DNA from: Patescibacteria group bacterium
GTDB lineage: Bacteria > Patescibacteriota > Minisyncoccia > Phycocordibacterales > UBA2100
Assembly: GCA_015491135.1 (NCBI GenBank)
Contig: WFWK01000012.1
Span: forward strand, 1 to 10,077
Reading direction: 5' to 3'
DNA length: 10,077 nucleotides
This document shows positions 1 through 5,783 of the stretch, piece by piece (within the stretch, counting starts at the first letter, position 1; the number at the start of each line of letters is the position of its first letter). The notes below the pieces were generated by a model. That model was not told the DNA's origin and made no database searches. It worked only from the letters and a program-made list of their open reading frames with translations. Made by a program: the position numbers and the translations under genes.

Positions 1-25
1 ATGTTATTGTGTTGATAACTTTTAG

Positions 26-54
26 TTGAGTTTTCGATTTTTTTTCGATATAAT
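26..54 (+). promoter_or_regulatory. Promoter of the LexA-methyltransferase gene
   Basis: The -35 box TTGAGT (26-31) is followed by a 17-nt spacer and a perfect -10 TATAAT (49-54). The predicted transcript would start near 61 and have a leader of about 47 nt. No Shine-Dalgarno precedes the ATG at 108. The -10 is flanked by repeated TTTTCGAT elements, described separately, so a repressor bound there would block RNA polymerase. Confidence 0.6.
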
Positions 55-71
55 AACATTATAATCGAAAA
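31..71. promoter_or_regulatory. Candidate operator, TTTTCGAT repeats around the -10
   Basis: TTTTCGAT occurs at 31-38 and again at 42-49, 11 bp apart (about one helical turn). Its inverted copy ATCGAAAA lies at 64-71. The pair 42-49 / 64-71 forms an 8-bp-arm inverted repeat with a 14-bp gap that spans the -10 and the expected start point. A smaller palindrome, TATAAT-AAC-ATTATA, sits at 49-63. Position and symmetry suit an autoregulatory site for the LexA half of the encoded protein. The motif is not the enterobacterial CTGT-N8-ACAG box nor the Gram-positive CGAAC-N4-GTTCG box, so assignment to LexA is inference. Confidence 0.45.
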
Positions 72-107
72 TAATTAGAAAATCAATATAAATTAATTTG
101 TATTAGT

Positions 108-1652
108 ATGGCAACAAAAAGACAAAAACAGGTTTTAGATTTTATTCAAAATTATAAAAAACAATACGGTTATGCCCCGTCCTTTGAAGAAATAAAAAAA
201 CATTTAAAATTATCTTCTGTTTCAACTGTACACTATCATGTTAAAAAACTTGAAGAACTTGGACTTTTGCGCAAAGGAGATCACCAGCCACGCGCAATGG
301 CAACCGTAAAAGAAACTGAAATGATGCATGTTCCAATCGTTGGCACAATTGCAGCTGGTGAACCAATTGAGGCCATTGAAATTGAAGATGATTTTGTAAC
401 CATACAAAAGCCACGCCCGTTTAGTAAAAATGACACATACTATGCATTGCGTGTCAAAGGGAATAGTATGATTGATGAAGGGGTTTTTGATGGCGATATC
501 GTAGTAATCAAGAAACAGTCAAGTGCTGAAAATGGTCAAACAGTTGTCGCCATAATAGATGACAACGAGGCAACATTAAAGAAACTGTACAGATTAAAAG
601 ATAGATTTAAACTTGTTCCAGCAAATCAAAACATGCTTCCATTTTACAGAAAAGAAGTTGAAGTGCGTGGTGTTGTTGTAAAAATAATTAGAAATCTTGA
701 ACAAAAAAAATGGCGCACCATCGATTTATTTGCCGGTATTGGAGGAATACGGCTCGGTTTTGAAAAGGCTGGTTTTGAAACTGTTTTTGCAAACGACTTT
801 GAAAAGCAATGTAAGGTAACATATGATACGAACTTTAATACTTGTAAACTAGTTGTGGAAGATATAACAAAAATTGACCCTGAAGACTTGCCAGAGTTTG
901 ACTTTCTTCTTGCTGGTTTCCCATGTCAACCCTTTTCTGTTGCTGGATATCGAGAGGGTTTTAAAGATAGAAAAGGTCGTGGAGATCTATTTTTCTACAT
1001 TGCACGCATTTTAGAAGAGAGACAACCGATGGGCTTCTTGCTTGAAAATGTGAAAAATCTCAAAGGACATGACAACGGACGAACTTTCAAAATTATTGAA
1101 AAAACTTTAAAGGATCTTGGTTATCATATCAAATCAAAAGTGCTGAACTCAATGGAATATGGAAATGTTCCACAAAACAGGGAAAGAATTTATATTGTTG
1201 GGTTTAAAAACAAAAAGCATTGTGAAAACTTTATTTGGCCAAAGAAAAGAAAATTAACGGTAAAAGTTACTGACATACTTGAAAAAGATGTGCCTGAAAA
1301 ATATTACTATAACGGCAAGCCATTATATGAAAAAATAAAAGATGATATTACAGAAGAAGGAAAAGTTTATCAATGGCGCAGAAAATATGTGCGAGAAAAT
1401 AAAAGTGGCGTTTGTCCAACATTGACCGCAAATATGGGAATGGGTGGGCACAATGTGCCGATTATAAAAGATAAAAAAGGCATTCGAAAACTAACACCAC
1501 TTGAGTGTGCAAGATTACAAGGTTTCCCAATGGATTACAAATTACCAGACGGACTTGCTGATTCTGCGCTTTATAAACAATTTGGTAATTCTGTTACTGT
1601 GACAGTGATTGAAGCAATAGCAAAGGAAATTAAAAAAGCTATTGAGAGTTAG
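108..1652 (+). CDS. LexA repressor fused to DNA cytosine-5 methyltransferase
   Basis: One 514-residue frame encodes two complete proteins. Residues 1-65 are a LexA-type winged helix. Residues 75-195 are a LexA/S24 protease domain with the Ala83-Gly84 cleavage bond, nucleophile Ser120 (KGNSMID) and general-base Lys158 (EATLKKL), almost the E. coli LexA numbering (A84-G85, S119, K156). Residues 202-514 are a C5 methyltransferase: motif I DLFAGIGG (206-213), motif IV PCQ with catalytic Cys273, motif VI ENV (313-315), motif VIII QNRERI (356-361), a target-recognition region (about 365-459), motif IX RKLTPLECARLQGFP (460-474) and motif X QFGNSV (491-496). No catalytic residue is missing. Known: RecA filaments trigger LexA self-cleavage, and some C5 methyltransferases such as M.SsoII carry an N-terminal regulatory HTH. 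Inferred: damage-induced cleavage would split the DNA-binding domain from the methyltransferase and derepress the gene. Target sequence unknown. Confidence 0.93.
   Translation: MATKRQKQVLDFIQNYKKQYGYAPSFEEIKKHLKLSSVSTVHYHVKKLEELGLLRKGDHQPRAMATVKETEMMHVPIVGTIAAGEPIEAIEIEDDFVTIQKPRPFSKNDTYYALRVKGNSMIDEGVFDGDIVVIKKQSSAENGQTVVAIIDDNEATLKKLYRLKDRFKLVPANQNMLPFYRKEVEVRGVVVKIIRNLEQKKWRTIDLFAGIGGIRLGFEKAGFETVFANDFEKQCKVTYDTNFNTCKLVVEDITKIDPEDLPEFDFLLAGFPCQPFSVAGYREGFKDRKGRGDLFFYIARILEERQPMGFLLENVKNLKGHDNGRTFKIIEKTLKDLGYHIKSKVLNSMEYGNVPQNRERIYIVGFKNKKHCENFIWPKKRKLTVKVTDILEKDVPEKYYYNGKPLYEKIKDDITEEGKVYQWRRKYVRENKSGVCPTLTANMGMGGHNVPIIKDKKGIRKLTPLECARLQGFPMDYKLPDGLADSALYKQFGNSVTVTVIEAIAKEIKKAIES
703..710 (+). 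other. A8 tract at the LexA/methyltransferase junction
   Basis: Eight consecutive A residues encode the last residues of the linker (Gln199-Lys200-Lys201), exactly between the natural LexA end and methyltransferase motif I. A slip of +1 would read through about 17 further codons to a TGA, and a slip of -1 would run about 40 codons to a TAA. Either gives a nearly native-length LexA without methyltransferase. This is a possible slippage site, or a place where a sequencing indel could have joined two genes. No ATG in the methyltransferase frame lies near the junction, which argues for a genuine fusion. Confidence 0.5.
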
Positions 1653-2697
1653 AGATAATTTCATCAAATTTTGAGATCAATTCGTCTGTTGCGTCTTGTC
1701 CGTATTTTTCAAGAATATACTTTGAAACTATATTTTCGTCCCACGATGAACTCCTATCAAATTTGGCATATGTAATTTTTATTAACCCTGCATTAACATG
1801 AACACCATTTATGGTTAGGTCTGTGTTTGACTCTATAAAAACAGAACCTTTGTTCTTTTTCTTTATGGTAATTATAGAATTGGATTGTTTATCAATAGAT
1901 ATAGGAAGTGCAACATAATTATTGCCATAATTATAAACAAATCTTCCTAGCTCATCAAAATTCATTGACTCATTTACATTCGGTGATGTTACCCTGGCGA
2001 CATTTCCCGCACCGCCAAAATAGTATGGGCTAACACCTCTCCCACACAATACTGACTGATTACGTAATTCATCTTTTGAGTATATTCCAATTAAGCGCAT
2101 AGTACCAATTCGGTTTGCTTTAGTAACTGGAGCGTGTTGGATAATTTGAGAATCTGTGTCCGAACTTATAAATATTTTATCCATTGATAATTGTTCAAGA
2201 TATTTCTCGTTAAAGACGTCATCTTCAAAAATAGCTGTTAAGTAATCTGGTGATAAATCTGACTCAACAAATACGTAGTAGTCATCAATCATTTGCGCCT
2301 CACGAACCGTTAACATTTCTTGATCAGATCTTACAACTTTTACCTCAACCCTGGGCATACCATCGACGTCTTCCCATGTTCCATTATTATAAGTGACAAA
2401 TGGTATTGTAGATGTATCTGTTTTAAGACCTAAAATATCTGGGGCATTTTTCTCTGAATCATTTGCGTATATGAAATAATCAGAAACTACACTATATGAC
2501 TTATCAGAAAGTAAATTGTCAAAAATGATGGTTTCTGCAATTTTATTAAACCAACGTTCAATATAACCACCAACAAGATCACGTTTTGCCGATGTCCCTT
2601 GTCTATGTAATGGATCACCTTTGAATTTCATCAATATAAAATAGATTATCTTTTTTAGATCCTCTTTTGTTATTTCAATTGTAGGATAATTATTCAT
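1639..2697 (-). CDS. Putative type II restriction endonuclease (PD-(D/E)XK-like)
   Basis: The protein is about 352 residues and belongs to no family I can name. A PD-(D/E)XK-like signature is visible: PDILG with Asp89, then VEVK with Glu120 and Lys122 (numbered from the TTG two codons upstream), followed by a helix-like stretch containing Gln137, as in many restriction nucleases. It is soluble, with no signal peptide or membrane segment. The ATG at 2697 is chosen; an in-frame TTG at 2703 would add two residues and abut the controller stop codon directly. Either start implies translational coupling, since no Shine-Dalgarno is present. The gene converges on the LexA-methyltransferase, overlapping its last 14 bp, and lies downstream of an XRE-type controller. 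That arrangement is the main reason for calling it the partner nuclease, presumably cutting the sequence that the methyltransferase protects. Confidence 0.7.
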   Translation of the reverse strand: MNNYPTIEITKEDLKKIIYFILMKFKGDPLHRQGTSAKRDLVGGYIERWFNKIAETIIFDNLLSDKSYSVVSDYFIYANDSEKNAPDILGLKTDTSTIPFVTYNNGTWEDVDGMPRVEVKVVRSDQEMLTVREAQMIDDYYVFVESDLSPDYLTAIFEDDVFNEKYLEQLSMDKIFISSDTDSQIIQHAPVTKANRIGTMRLIGIYSKDELRNQSVLCGRGVSPYYFGGAGNVARVTSPNVNESMNFDELGRFVYNYGNNYVALPISIDKQSNSIITIKKKNKGSVFIESNTDLTINGVHVNAGLIKITYAKFDRSSSWDENIVSKYILEKYGQDATDELISKFDEIISNSQ

Positions 2698-2703
2698 ATT
2701 CAA

Positions 2704-2925
2704 TTATTTTAAAAACCAATCCAATTTCTTTTTATAAAGTTTTGCAAACATTTCCAATTCAACAACATCTAATCGACGCTCGCCACGCTCAACCTTAGAT
2801 ATAAACGACTGTGGTTTCTTTAACTTTTTGGCAACATCAACCTGCGTTAAACCAGCCTCTTGGCGAGCCTTAATTAGGTTATGCAAAACCTTTTTATACT
2901 TAGTTGAATGAATTGTTTTTTGCAC
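2704..2925 (-). CDS. XRE-family regulator, R-M controller (C protein)-like
   Basis: This 73-residue protein is one helix-turn-helix domain. Residues about 13-70 give the XRE pattern: LIKARQEAGLTQVDVAKKL, then KPQSFISKVERGERRLDVVEL, with the conserved Gln28, the SxxSKxExG recognition-helix segment and the later hydrophobic helix. Size and position directly before a nuclease gene match controller proteins of type II R-M systems, which bind their own promoter and time nuclease expression. The start is GTG at 2925; an overlapping ATG at 2927 is out of frame, and no earlier in-frame start is seen. The stop codon touches the nuclease reading frame, so the two are cotranscribed and coupled. Promoter and operator lie within 45 bp upstream and suggest a leaderless message, as documented for several C genes. 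Confidence 0.85.
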   Translation of the reverse strand: MQKTIHSTKYKKVLHNLIKARQEAGLTQVDVAKKLKKPQSFISKVERGERRLDVVELEMFAKLYKKKLDWFLK

Positions 2926-2931
2926 ATTGAT

Positions 2932-2960
2932 ATTGTATATCCTATTATAGGATATCCCAA
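2932..2960 (-). promoter_or_regulatory. Promoter of the controller-nuclease operon, probably leaderless
   Basis: Read on the minus strand, -35 TTGGGA (2960-2955), a 17-nt spacer and -10 TACAAT (2937-2932) are followed after only 6 nt by the GTG start at 2925, so the transcript would begin at or next to the start codon. A second TATAAT (2949-2944) lies inside the spacer but has no good -35. Confidence 0.5.
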
Positions 2961-2970
2961 AATAGGTTAT
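2937..2970. promoter_or_regulatory. Tandem operator for the XRE controller
   Basis: A perfect 19-bp palindrome, ATATCCTAT-T-ATAGGATAT (2937-2955), fills the space between the -35 and -10 of the controller operon. A second, imperfect copy, ATATCCCAA-A-ATAGGTTAT (2952-2970), overlaps it by 4 bp and covers the -35; the two centres are 15 bp apart. Two adjacent symmetric sites of unequal quality upstream of the C gene are the classic layout of controller-protein autoregulation. Occupancy of the perfect site would block polymerase. Confidence 0.65.
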
Positions 2971-2985
2971 AATATTTTGTAGCGA

Positions 2986-3089
2986 ACCCGACCGACAAAA
3001 CCATTTCCTTACCTTTTATTTCGCCTTTCGGCGGAGGGGTCTGGGGAGAAGCCGAACAAAAAATTGAAAGGAAATGGTTTTGGTCGGGT
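2986..3089. repeat. Long imperfect inverted repeat in non-coding DNA
   Basis: Arms 2986-3010 and 3068-3089 pair over 22 bp with one 3-nt bulge (2993-2995); the innermost 15 bp (2996-3010 / 3068-3082) are perfect. The 57-nt loop contains a small CGCC-TTTC-GGCG hairpin (3022-3033). The sequence is GC-richer than its surroundings and lies between tRNA-Ser and the R-M operon. It could be a processing or termination structure downstream of the tRNA, a small mobile remnant, or a structured RNA. There is no clear T-run, so a classic terminator is not supported. Confidence 0.6.
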
Positions 3090-3211
3090 GGTCGCCGGAG
3101 CGAAGCGAGCGACAGGCGCGGTGGAAGTGTTTGTGCGCTCCGTTAAAGCGCTCGAGATAAAAAGCACGCTAAGCATTTCGTTTCTCCATTCCGGATTTTC
3201 TTCAAAATTTG
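3090..3211. other. GC-rich non-coding stretch with small hairpins
   Basis: This segment between the inverted repeat and the tRNA contains short self-complementary units, GTCGC/GCGAC (3091-3113) and GCGCT/AGCGC (3135-3151). Open frames cross it on both strands, but their translation runs through the tRNA and is not protein-like, so no gene is called. Confidence 0.4.
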
Positions 3212-3296
3212 CGGAGAGGGCGGGATTCGAACCCGCGGTGCCTTGCGGCACACACGCTCTCCAAGCGTGCGCATTCAACCACTCTGCCACCTCTCC
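3212..3296 (-). tRNA. tRNA-Ser (anticodon GGA)
   Basis: The 85-nt gene folds as a class II tRNA. The 7-bp acceptor stem is GGAGAGG/CCTCTCC with discriminator G, typical of serine tRNAs. The anticodon stem CACGC/GCGTG encloses loop TTGGAGA with anticodon GGA, reading UCC and UCU. A long variable arm (about GTGCCGCAAGGCAC) and a T-arm with GGTTCGAATCC follow. The CCA end is not encoded (GCAA follows), so it must be added by a nucleotidyltransferase. It sits beside the R-M module; tRNA genes are common borders for acquired DNA, but no duplicated tRNA 3' end is seen in this window. Confidence 0.95.
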
Positions 3297-3417
3297 GTTG
3301 CGCCTATAATATCACAAACAATGTTTTTTAAAAATCATCATTTATGTGTGTTATGGTAAATTCTTTAAAAATTAATTTGCTTTATTTAAATTATCACGTT
3401 CAATACAAATAAGAATA

Positions 3418-3446
3418 TTGTTTCTTATTATCTTTTGTGCTATCAT
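3418..3446 (+). promoter_or_regulatory. Promoter of the gene at 3483 (extended -10)
   Basis: The -35 TTGTTT (3418-3423), a 17-nt spacer and -10 TATCAT (3441-3446) preceded by TGC (3438-3440, an extended -10) predict a transcript starting near 3453 with a leader of about 30 nt. This leader contains a strong Shine-Dalgarno. Confidence 0.6.
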
Positions 3447-3471
3447 TAACTAAGTTGTTGCTTAAATGAAG

Positions 3472-3477
3472 AGGAGG
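3472..3477 (+). promoter_or_regulatory. Strong Shine-Dalgarno for the gene at 3483
   Basis: AGGAGG lies 5 nt before the ATG at 3483 and fixes that start. It contrasts with most other genes here, which have no Shine-Dalgarno. Confidence 0.85.
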
Positions 3478-3482
3478 AAGCC

Positions 3483-4331
3483 ATGCTTCAATTGCCAACT
3501 GTACCGCAAGAGATTGCAGATAAGGTATATAGCGTTTGCAAACAAATTACATGGCTTAAAACTCCTGTTTGTCGCTTTGATATGGTGCGCGACGGTATTT
3601 TTGAAGTAGAAACACAGCCATCAGTTGTGTATCCTGCTTGGTTTTTACAAGAGTCGGTGGCCACCTTGTTTGTAAATGCCGTTGCTTCTGTAGCTTCAGT
3701 TGCTTTGCGCATAATAGATACTGATATTGAGAGAAGCAGATATGATCAAGGTTGCAAACGCCTTGGGTGGCAACATGCATCTGTTGACGATCAAGCGTCA
3801 ACCTCGGCGCATGCTTACTTGTCGGGAGCAGATGCTAATATTTTTAAGCAAGCCACTTCTTTAGGGTGGAATGTTGTGACGCAGTTGATGCCAAAAGATG
3901 ATAAACGCATGCTTGCAATTACAAGAGCGCATGTATGCACATCATTGGATAAGGTGCTAGAACTACTGGCTTCTGATGATTTTGAGCAAGGGGCGGTTGC
4001 AAAACCTGCTCAAGGGATGTGCTGTCGCGACATATCTTTTCTTGCAAATAAGAAACCGTTTAAAAAGCGAGGAGCAACTAAAAGTCGCTTCTTGCGAGAT
4101 GTTGAAATGTTGATTAAAAAATATGGAAAGGTTGTTATTCAGCCTTTTTATGCACCCGAACTGAGTAGTGTAAACGGAAAAGACTATTACGGTATTTGGC
4201 GCATCTATGCGGTACGTCAGAGTTCGTCACTTCCGTTTGAACCTGTACTTGCGTTTTATAATGCACGCCCGTCAACACTAAAAATACACGGTGCGGGCGA
4301 TGCTTACTTTGAAGCACAAATTGTAGGGTAA
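3483..4331 (+). CDS. Unrecognised protein with ATP-grasp-like sequence blocks
   Basis: The 282-residue soluble protein has no signal peptide or clear membrane helix. I do not recognise the family. Blocks in the second half resemble an ATP-grasp ligase: VAKPAQGMCCRDI (172-184) as a nucleotide-binding lysine strand and loop, VVIQPFY (217-223) as the Q-P strand, RIYAVR (240-245), and NARPSTLKIHGAGDA (260-274) near the C terminus, where metal-binding residues would sit. The N-terminal half (PQEIADKVYSVCKQI, and a hydrophobic segment near 58-78) gives no clue. If ATP-grasp is right, it would join a carboxylate to an amine or thiol using ATP, but substrate and pathway are unknown. It is a single gene with a good promoter, strong ribosome site and its own terminator, convergent with a metallopeptidase-like gene. 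Confidence 0.85.
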   Translation: MLQLPTVPQEIADKVYSVCKQITWLKTPVCRFDMVRDGIFEVETQPSVVYPAWFLQESVATLFVNAVASVASVALRIIDTDIERSRYDQGCKRLGWQHASVDDQASTSAHAYLSGADANIFKQATSLGWNVVTQLMPKDDKRMLAITRAHVCTSLDKVLELLASDDFEQGAVAKPAQGMCCRDISFLANKKPFKKRGATKSRFLRDVEMLIKKYGKVVIQPFYAPELSSVNGKDYYGIWRIYAVRQSSSLPFEPVLAFYNARPSTLKIHGAGDAYFEAQIVG

Positions 4332-4359
4332 GCTCAATTCTCAAATTGGTAACCAGTTC

Positions 4360-4393
4360 AAATAAACCCCCTGTTTATTCAGGGGGTTTATTT
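4360..4393. terminator. Bidirectional intrinsic terminator
   Basis: A perfect 14-bp stem, AAATAAACCCCCTG (4360-4373) and its complement (4380-4393), encloses a 6-nt loop. The A-rich and T-rich stem bases supply a T-tract on either strand. It serves the gene ending at 4331 and the convergent gene whose TAA stop (4390-4388) lies within the right arm. Confidence 0.9.
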
Positions 4394-5659
4394 ATGTATT
4401 TGCTCCAAAAAAGTGGCGATGGTTGAAAATTGAACGTTTCCAGATAGTAACAACACAATGAGTAGTTCTTGTAAAGAAAGACCAAATTTGTTTTTTAGTT
4501 GTACTGCATGTTGATGTCCAAAGAAATATTGCGCTTGCAATGAGGTAAACTGATTGATTACTGCAAAAGTCTCTTCTGCTGCGAATGCTTCTAGACCTAC
4601 TTCTACAAACAAGCGGTACACATCTTCAACCGTTGCGCCGGAGATATGGTAAGTGTAATCGGCAACTGCGCGCGTCGGAAGCCATACATGTGAGCGATAC
4701 CAAAAAAGTGATTCTTGTTCAGGAAGTAGCGCTTCTGCAAGCAAATCAGCAAACGCTTCTTCTTTTGGATCAAAAGGATTTGGTGATGACACACCCGCAA
4801 AACTCCACATTGGTCCTACCATGTCTTGCTTTGTCCACACAACATCAAACAGGGCACTTGAGATAGCATGACCCATCTCGTGAGCGGCTGCCAATGTAAG
4901 AAGTGCAAGACTAAAAGAACGCCCCTTTGCAAGTTTGATGGTTATGCGACGTGTGTTCGGATCGGTTACACATCTAAGTAGCGCGCCAGCTTCATCTGTC
5001 ATTTCCACATGTACTGTCTTTAGTGTCTCAAAAAGCGGTATACGCCACTGTTCCGGAAGCGGAGCAAAAATAGATTGTATTCCAGGAAGTATGGTTTTTT
5101 TAATAAAATCTGAGAGCCACATGCTAGCTTCTTTGTCAGTTAAATCTTCTGATGAAAAAGTAGCTGCAATTTTTGGATTTTCTTTTAATTGAGTTATGGC
5201 TTCGTTTCGTATCTGTTTAGCCTTTTGGTACCATGTATCTGTTGGATAAAAATGTGTACGTATTGCGGTTAACCTTGAAGGTGAAAGAGTTGTATCTTTA
5301 AGAAACGAAAGTTTAAAAGCAATTAATGAAATAAACAATAGCCACACTTCTTTTTCTGTTACCGCAAAAAAAGAGAAAGAATCTGTTCTTTTATGTGGAA
5401 TTTTGGCGACACACTCAGTAAGCCTCTTTTCATAATCTGTAATTTGATTCAAATTAGCACGTGTATAATGCAAATCTACATGTTTTGGATGTTTATGTTG
5501 TCGCAAAGTTTGCATAATTTCTGCTGCATTTTCAGGACGACGAAATGAATACTCCCACAACAGAGACACATCACGCACTAAAGAAATAAGCTTTTCTTGA
5601 GCATTATAATCTACGGAATGATGAGTAAAATGCTTAATGTACGTATTAAGTAATTTCAT
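4388..5659 (-). CDS. Predicted zinc metallopeptidase (HExxH, ImmA/IrrE-like region)
   Basis: The protein is 423 residues. The motif HEMGH (260-264) in a helix is preceded by a strand-like RRITIKL (237-243). It is followed about 36 residues later by KEEAFADLLAEALLPEQ (299-315), whose Glu is a credible third zinc ligand. This HExxH plus E-x-x-A-x-x-L-A-x-x-L-L-P arrangement resembles the ImmA/IrrE (DUF955) metalloprotease domain, though the large N-terminal region (1-215) and C-terminal helical part (about 330-423) are not typical of it. One hydrophobic run (106-120) might be membrane-associated; no signal peptide is seen. It is a monocistronic gene on the minus strand, divergent from greA. Substrate unknown; regulated proteolysis, as for ImmA or IrrE, is only a possibility. 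Confidence 0.85.
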   Translation of the reverse strand: MKLLNTYIKHFTHHSVDYNAQEKLISLVRDVSLLWEYSFRRPENAAEIMQTLRQHKHPKHVDLHYTRANLNQITDYEKRLTECVAKIPHKRTDSFSFFAVTEKEVWLLFISLIAFKLSFLKDTTLSPSRLTAIRTHFYPTDTWYQKAKQIRNEAITQLKENPKIAATFSSEDLTDKEASMWLSDFIKKTILPGIQSIFAPLPEQWRIPLFETLKTVHVEMTDEAGALLRCVTDPNTRRITIKLAKGRSFSLALLTLAAAHEMGHAISSALFDVVWTKQDMVGPMWSFAGVSSPNPFDPKEEAFADLLAEALLPEQESLFWYRSHVWLPTRAVADYTYHISGATVEDVYRLFVEVGLEAFAAEETFAVINQFTSLQAQYFFGHQHAVQLKNKFGLSLQELLIVLLLSGNVQFSTIATFLEQIHK

Positions 5660-5665
5660 GTGAAC

Positions 5666-5693
5666 ATAGTAGCATTGTGAACTTTTCTTGCAA
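5666..5693 (-). promoter_or_regulatory. Promoter of the metallopeptidase gene, probably leaderless
   Basis: On the minus strand TTGCAA (5693-5688), a 16-nt spacer and TACTAT (5671-5666) are followed after 6 nt by the ATG at 5659. The start point would coincide with the start codon; no Shine-Dalgarno exists. Confidence 0.55.
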
Positions 5694-5746
5694 ACCGTTC
5701 GTGTTTTTAATAAATATTGTAATTATTTGAGTTCGTGCTATAAATT

Positions 5747-5774
5747 TTGCGATTTTTGGTTTTTTTAGTACAAT
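5747..5774 (+). promoter_or_regulatory. Promoter of greA, near-leaderless
   Basis: TTGCGA (5747-5752), a 16-nt spacer and TACAAT (5769-5774) end 9 nt before the ATG, predicting a leader of 0-3 nt. A second candidate lies just upstream: TTGTAA (5717-5722), 16-nt spacer, and TATAAA (5739-5744) with an extended TGC. Either way the message has no Shine-Dalgarno. Confidence 0.5.
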
Positions 5775-5783
5775 TGTTGCACC

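Larger units (their letters stand above)
3297..3482. other. AT-rich intergenic region between divergent tRNA-Ser and the gene at 3483
   Basis: The segment is very AT-rich and has no coding potential. Its right part carries the promoter and ribosome binding site of the downstream gene. On the minus strand a TATTAT (3311-3306) lies just before the tRNA, but no convincing -35 accompanies it, so the tRNA promoter is not assigned. Confidence 0.5.

Noticed and set aside
3009..3309. Open frames on both strands overlapping tRNA-Ser (93 and 81 codons)
   Set aside because: Their translations read through the tRNA and the GC-rich structured stretch; the MAEWLNAHAWRACVPQGTAGSNPALSA segment is a familiar artefact of translating a tRNA-Ser gene.
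4585..5192. Plus-strand frames inside the metallopeptidase gene
   Set aside because: They are antisense to a gene with clear HExxH motifs and have no protein-like features or ribosome sites.
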